Assembly: GCA_964443885.1 (NCBI GenBank)
Contig: CAYUES010000041.1
Coordinates: 1 to 8,950 of the forward strand
Origin: OMIS01 sp964443885
GTDB taxonomy: Bacteria; Patescibacteriota; Microgenomatia; UBA1400; PJMF01
DNA length: 8,950 nucleotides
Reading direction: 5' to 3'
This document shows positions 6,542-8,950 of this stretch, one piece after another. A program made the translations under genes and the position numbers. The first letter of the stretch is position 1; each line of letters starts with the position of its first letter. The notes beneath the pieces were generated by a model, which did not search any database, had not been told where the DNA came from, and was given only the letters and a program-made list of their open reading frames with translations.

Positions 6542-7597
6542 ATGAACATACATGACATTCTTGATCATTTAGTTGCAATTGAAGGCTCTGATGTCCATAT
6601 TATTGTCGGTAGTCCTCCAATGCTGCGTGTTGACGGTAACTTGATCCCTGTCGAAGGTGCCCCAATTCTCACTCCTGAACAAGCTGAGAGTTTAATCTTC
6701 CCGATTATGACTCAAGAGCAAAAAGACTTTGTTGAAGTGAATAAAGAGCTCGACTTTGGATATCAATTTCAAGATAAGGGACGGTTTCGTATTAACGTCT
6801 ATCATGCTAAAGGCACGCTCGGTGCAGCAATGCGCTTGATTCCAGCTCACATTAAATCTTTAGATGATCTCCACTTGCCACCGATCTTAGCTGAATTCAC
6901 CAAGTATCCGCAAGGTTTAGTCTTGTTGACAGGTCCAACTGGTGAAGGAAAATCCACCACCTTGGCTGCGATGATTGACTTGATCAATAGTACTCGAGCA
7001 GAACACATCGTAACTGTTGAGGATCCAATCGAGTTCGTCTACACACCCAAACGCAGTATTATTACCCAACGTGAGCTGAATCACGATACCAACTCTTGGG
7101 AAATTGCGCTGCGCTCAGTCTTGCGGGAAGATCCAGATATCGTACTGATTGGTGAAATGCGTGACTACGACACGATTGCTTCAGCAATTACGATTGCAGA
7201 AACTGGTCACTTAGTCTTTGCCACCTTACATACCTCCACTGCTGCCGAAACGATCGACCGTATTATTGACGTCTTCCCTGCTCATCAACAAGGACAAGTG
7301 CGCCAACAATTGGCTGCTACTATCAAGGTTGTTGCGTCGCAACGGCTGCTTTCAACTGTCACTGGCAAACGTACCGCTGCTCTTGAAGTGATGATCGCCA
7401 CTCCAGCTATTCGCAATCTGATTCGTGAAGCCAAGACTCATCAAATCGATACCGTTATTCAAACTTCTGCAGATATTGGTATGAATCTATTTGAGAATCA
7501 CCTCCAAACATTGGTGCAGCAAGGAATTATTACGCCGGAAACGGCGATTGAACAGGCGTTTCGTCCTGCTGAAATTGCTCGATTACTAGGAAGATAA
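6542..7597 (+). CDS. pilT: Type IV pilus retraction ATPase PilT
   Basis: Cytoplasmic hexameric ATPase that depolymerises the pilus, giving twitching motility and, in many bacteria, DNA uptake. The N-terminal PAS-like domain has SDVHI (16-20), PPMLRVDG (25-32) and RFRINVY (81-87). The core has Walker A GPTGEGKS (131-138), Asp box VEDPIEF (159-165), Walker B IVLIGEMRD with Glu205, and His box AETGHLVFATLHT (219-231). The PilT-specific IIDVFPAHQQGQVRQQLA (241-258) and AIRNLIRE (289-296), a motif known to be needed for retraction, separate it from PilB. Its length of 351 is normal (about 345). Walker A carries Glu135 where Ser is usual in PilB, which keeps the GxxxxGK[ST] consensus. AAAGG overlaps the pilB stop and lies 7 nt before the ATG. 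The 10-bp gap indicates co-transcription and probably translational coupling with pilB. Confidence 0.97.
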   Translation: MNIHDILDHLVAIEGSDVHIIVGSPPMLRVDGNLIPVEGAPILTPEQAESLIFPIMTQEQKDFVEVNKELDFGYQFQDKGRFRINVYHAKGTLGAAMRLIPAHIKSLDDLHLPPILAEFTKYPQGLVLLTGPTGEGKSTTLAAMIDLINSTRAEHIVTVEDPIEFVYTPKRSIITQRELNHDTNSWEIALRSVLREDPDIVLIGEMRDYDTIASAITIAETGHLVFATLHTSTAAETIDRIIDVFPAHQQGQVRQQLAATIKVVASQRLLSTVTGKRTAALEVMIATPAIRNLIREAKTHQIDTVIQTSADIGMNLFENHLQTLVQQGIITPETAIEQAFRPAEIARLLGR

Positions 7598-7598
7598 T

Positions 7599-8801
7599 AT
7601 GCCATATTTTACCTATCTAGCAAAAAATCAATTTGGCGAAACCGTCAAAGGTAAAGTCGAAGCGCGCAATGAACGACAAGCGGCTAGCGAGTTGATGATT
7701 CGTAAACTCTTGGTAATTGATATCCACCCATTAACAGAAGATTCCTTTGCGATAGTTAAGGAAGCGTTATTTGGCATTAAGTTTACTGATGTTGTGAACT
7801 TTACTCGCCAACTTTCTACGATGATCTCGGCAGGTTTGCCACTCGCGACTGCACTTTCTATTTTAGTGCAACAAAGTAAATCAGAGATGTCACGCCTGGT
7901 TGCTAACCTACTTCAAGAAATTGAAGGAGGAAGTACCTTTGGAGATGCGTTGGCCAAACACCCTAAAGAGTTTGCCAATATTTATATTCAGTTGGTAAAG
8001 GCTGGTGAGCTGGGTGGTGTGCTCGATAATATTTTGGATCGGTTGGCAAATAATTTAGAAAAAAGCAAAGAATTTCAATCTAAAACTCGTGGCGCGATGA
8101 TTTATCCAGTGATTGTGCTGGCAGCTATGTTTGTCGTCGGTGTAATCATGATGATCTTTGTCATACCTAAGTTAACAGCAATGTATGAAGACTTTGGTGC
8201 TGAACTACCATTTTTAACAAAGATGCTAATGGCCATTTCTGACTTCATGGTTACCTTTTGGTGGCTGATGCTGGCGGGAGTAGCTGGTGGAATAGTGATG
8301 TTTAAACGATGGCTGGCCACCAAACCTGGGAGAAAAACTTGGGATCGTTTTATGTTGAGAATTCCAATTATGAGCGAATTGATCAAGAAGATTATCTTGA
8401 CTGAGTTCACCAGAACCTTAGCGCTCCTACTCAATGCCGGTATTTCCCTACTCCAAGCCATGGAGATTGTGACGCAAGGTGTTAATAATGTCATTTATAA
8501 GGAAGCATTAGCTGATGCAACCAAGCAAATAGAAAAAGGTGTCCCGCTTTCTAAGGCTCTAGCTCGCTATGATGAGTTTCCACCGATTTTGCATCAAATG
8601 ATTTCTGTTGGAGAAGAAACCGGTAAGCTCGATGAAGTGCTCAGTAAACTATCCAGTTACTTTGAGCAAGAAAGTGAACAAGCAGTCAAAAACTTGACGA
8701 CTGCTATCGAGCCATTAATTATGATTGTCTTAGGTATCGGTGTCGGTGCAATGGTGATTGCTGTCATTATGCCAATCTATAACCTAACCAGTCAATTCTA
8801 G
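7599..8801 (+). CDS. pilC: Type IV pilus inner-membrane platform protein PilC (GspF family)
   Basis: Integral membrane platform through which PilB and PilT act on pilin subunits. The N-terminus YFTYLAKNQFGETVKGKVEA (3-22) is the usual PilC/GspF opening. Two T2SSF repeats follow: FTRQLSTMISAGLPL (68-82) with VKAGELGGVLDNIL (133-146) in the first, and EFTRTLALLLNAGISLLQAM (269-288) with VGEETGKLDEVL (337-348) in the second. Three hydrophobic segments fit the known topology: about 167-190, 218-235 and 372-394. The length of 400 is normal. It begins one base after the pilT stop, with AGGA 7 nt upstream inside the last pilT codons, so it is very likely translationally coupled to pilT. No key region is missing. 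Confidence 0.97.
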   Translation: MPYFTYLAKNQFGETVKGKVEARNERQAASELMIRKLLVIDIHPLTEDSFAIVKEALFGIKFTDVVNFTRQLSTMISAGLPLATALSILVQQSKSEMSRLVANLLQEIEGGSTFGDALAKHPKEFANIYIQLVKAGELGGVLDNILDRLANNLEKSKEFQSKTRGAMIYPVIVLAAMFVVGVIMMIFVIPKLTAMYEDFGAELPFLTKMLMAISDFMVTFWWLMLAGVAGGIVMFKRWLATKPGRKTWDRFMLRIPIMSELIKKIILTEFTRTLALLLNAGISLLQAMEIVTQGVNNVIYKEALADATKQIEKGVPLSKALARYDEFPPILHQMISVGEETGKLDEVLSKLSSYFEQESEQAVKNLTTAIEPLIMIVLGIGVGAMVIAVIMPIYNLTSQF

Positions 8802-8820
8802 AGGAAAAACAAAATACCTC

Positions 8821-8848
8821 TTGCACTGGCTAGTCGGTTATGTATACA
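8821..8848 (+). promoter_or_regulatory. Possible separate promoter for the pilin gene
   Basis: TTGCAC (8821-8826), a 16-bp spacer, and TATACA (8843-8848) with TG just before it. Transcription would start near 8855, leaving a leader of about 24 nt that contains the AAGGA site. A dedicated promoter would suit a pilin, which is needed in far larger amounts than the ATPases. Both hexamers are imperfect (three and four matches). Confidence 0.38.
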
Positions 8849-8868
8849 GTAGTAGTACGTAAGGTAAA

Positions 8869-8873
8869 AAGGA
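8869..8873 (+). promoter_or_regulatory. Shine-Dalgarno site of the pilin gene
   Basis: AAGGA, 5 nt before ATG 8879. It decides between two in-frame starts: ATG 8840, which has no Shine-Dalgarno, and ATG 8879. The latter gives a 19-residue leader of normal type IV prepilin length. Confidence 0.6.
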
Positions 8874-8878
8874 ATATT

Positions 8879-8950
8879 ATGAATCTATTATCCACTGCTC
8901 TCTCCCGTATTAGATCGGCTGGCTCACAAGCTGGTTTCACCATGATCGAG
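8879..8950 (+). CDS. Type IV prepilin or pilin-like protein, first 24 residues (runs off the right edge)
   Basis: The visible peptide has a short leader with three basic residues at most (Arg10 and Arg12 are seen) ending in Gly19, followed by FTMIE. G-FTMIE is the class III signal cleaved by prepilin peptidase (PilD) before Phe20, which is then usually N-methylated; the Glu at mature position 5 is the conserved residue needed for pilin assembly. The hydrophobic helix expected after it lies beyond the window. It follows pilC by 77 bp with a possible own promoter and an AAGGA site. Whether this is the major pilin or a minor pilin cannot be told from 24 residues, so no symbol is given. Confidence 0.85.
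   Translation, partial: MNLLSTALSRIRSAGSQAGFTMIE

Noticed and set aside
8800..8821. AGAGG...CCTCT inverted repeat after pilC as a terminator
   Set aside because: The stem is only 5 bp with a 12-nt A-rich loop and no following T run, so it is not a convincing intrinsic terminator.
8840..8950. Longer pilin start at the in-frame ATG 8840
   Set aside because: It has no Shine-Dalgarno and falls inside the predicted promoter; ATG 8879 has AAGGA at 5 nt and gives a normal leader length.

Overview
The window looks like chromosomal core DNA from a small-genome bacterium, most likely a member of the Candidate Phyla Radiation (Patescibacteria). This is an inference from gene content and protein style: a stripped-down clamp-loader delta'-like protein, gyrB and gyrA separated by a pyrophosphatase gene, a compact pilB-pilT-pilC-pilin block with a long Pro/Ala-rich N-terminal extension on PilB, and very short intergenic spaces. 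There is no rRNA or other phylogenetic marker to settle it. The genetic code appears standard: the six complete genes end in TAA (five) or TAG (one), and none needs an in-frame TGA, which argues against a TGA-recoded lineage such as Gracilibacteria. I see no mobile element, CRISPR array, tRNA or rRNA.

The left half (1-4321) is transcribed leftward and carries DNA replication and topology functions. In transcription order: a divergent DNA polymerase III delta'-like subunit (4321-3542), a 136-bp gap, gyrB (3405-1372), a family I inorganic pyrophosphatase with a Cys/His-rich tail (1331-756), and the first 223 codons of gyrA (669 to the window edge). The gyrB-ppa and ppa-gyrA gaps are 40 and 86 bp with no recognisable terminator, so gyrB-ppa-gyrA is probably one transcript. 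It would couple supply of both gyrase subunits to removal of the pyrophosphate released by polymerases.

The right half (4354-8950) is transcribed rightward and is a type IV pilus block: pilB (extension ATPase), pilT (retraction ATPase), pilC (inner-membrane platform) and the start of a prepilin with a GFTMIE processing site. PilB and PilT would drive pilin addition and removal through PilC. The first three genes are separated by 10 and 1 bp.

The two halves meet at a 32-bp divergent intergenic region (4322-4353), where a rightward and a leftward -10 element overlap by one base. A pattern runs through the window: the genes that appear to head transcripts (delta'-like, gyrB, pilB) lack a Shine-Dalgarno sequence and have predicted 5' leaders of only about 5-13 nt, whereas the internal genes (ppa, gyrA, pilT, pilC) and the pilin have AGGA/AAGG-type sites. 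The most noteworthy protein oddities are the metal-binding-like tail on the pyrophosphatase, a GyrA quinolone pocket lacking both usual drug-anchoring residues, a PilB without its tetracysteine zinc motif, and the delta' protein missing its P-loop region. I did not find a clearly new multi-gene system.
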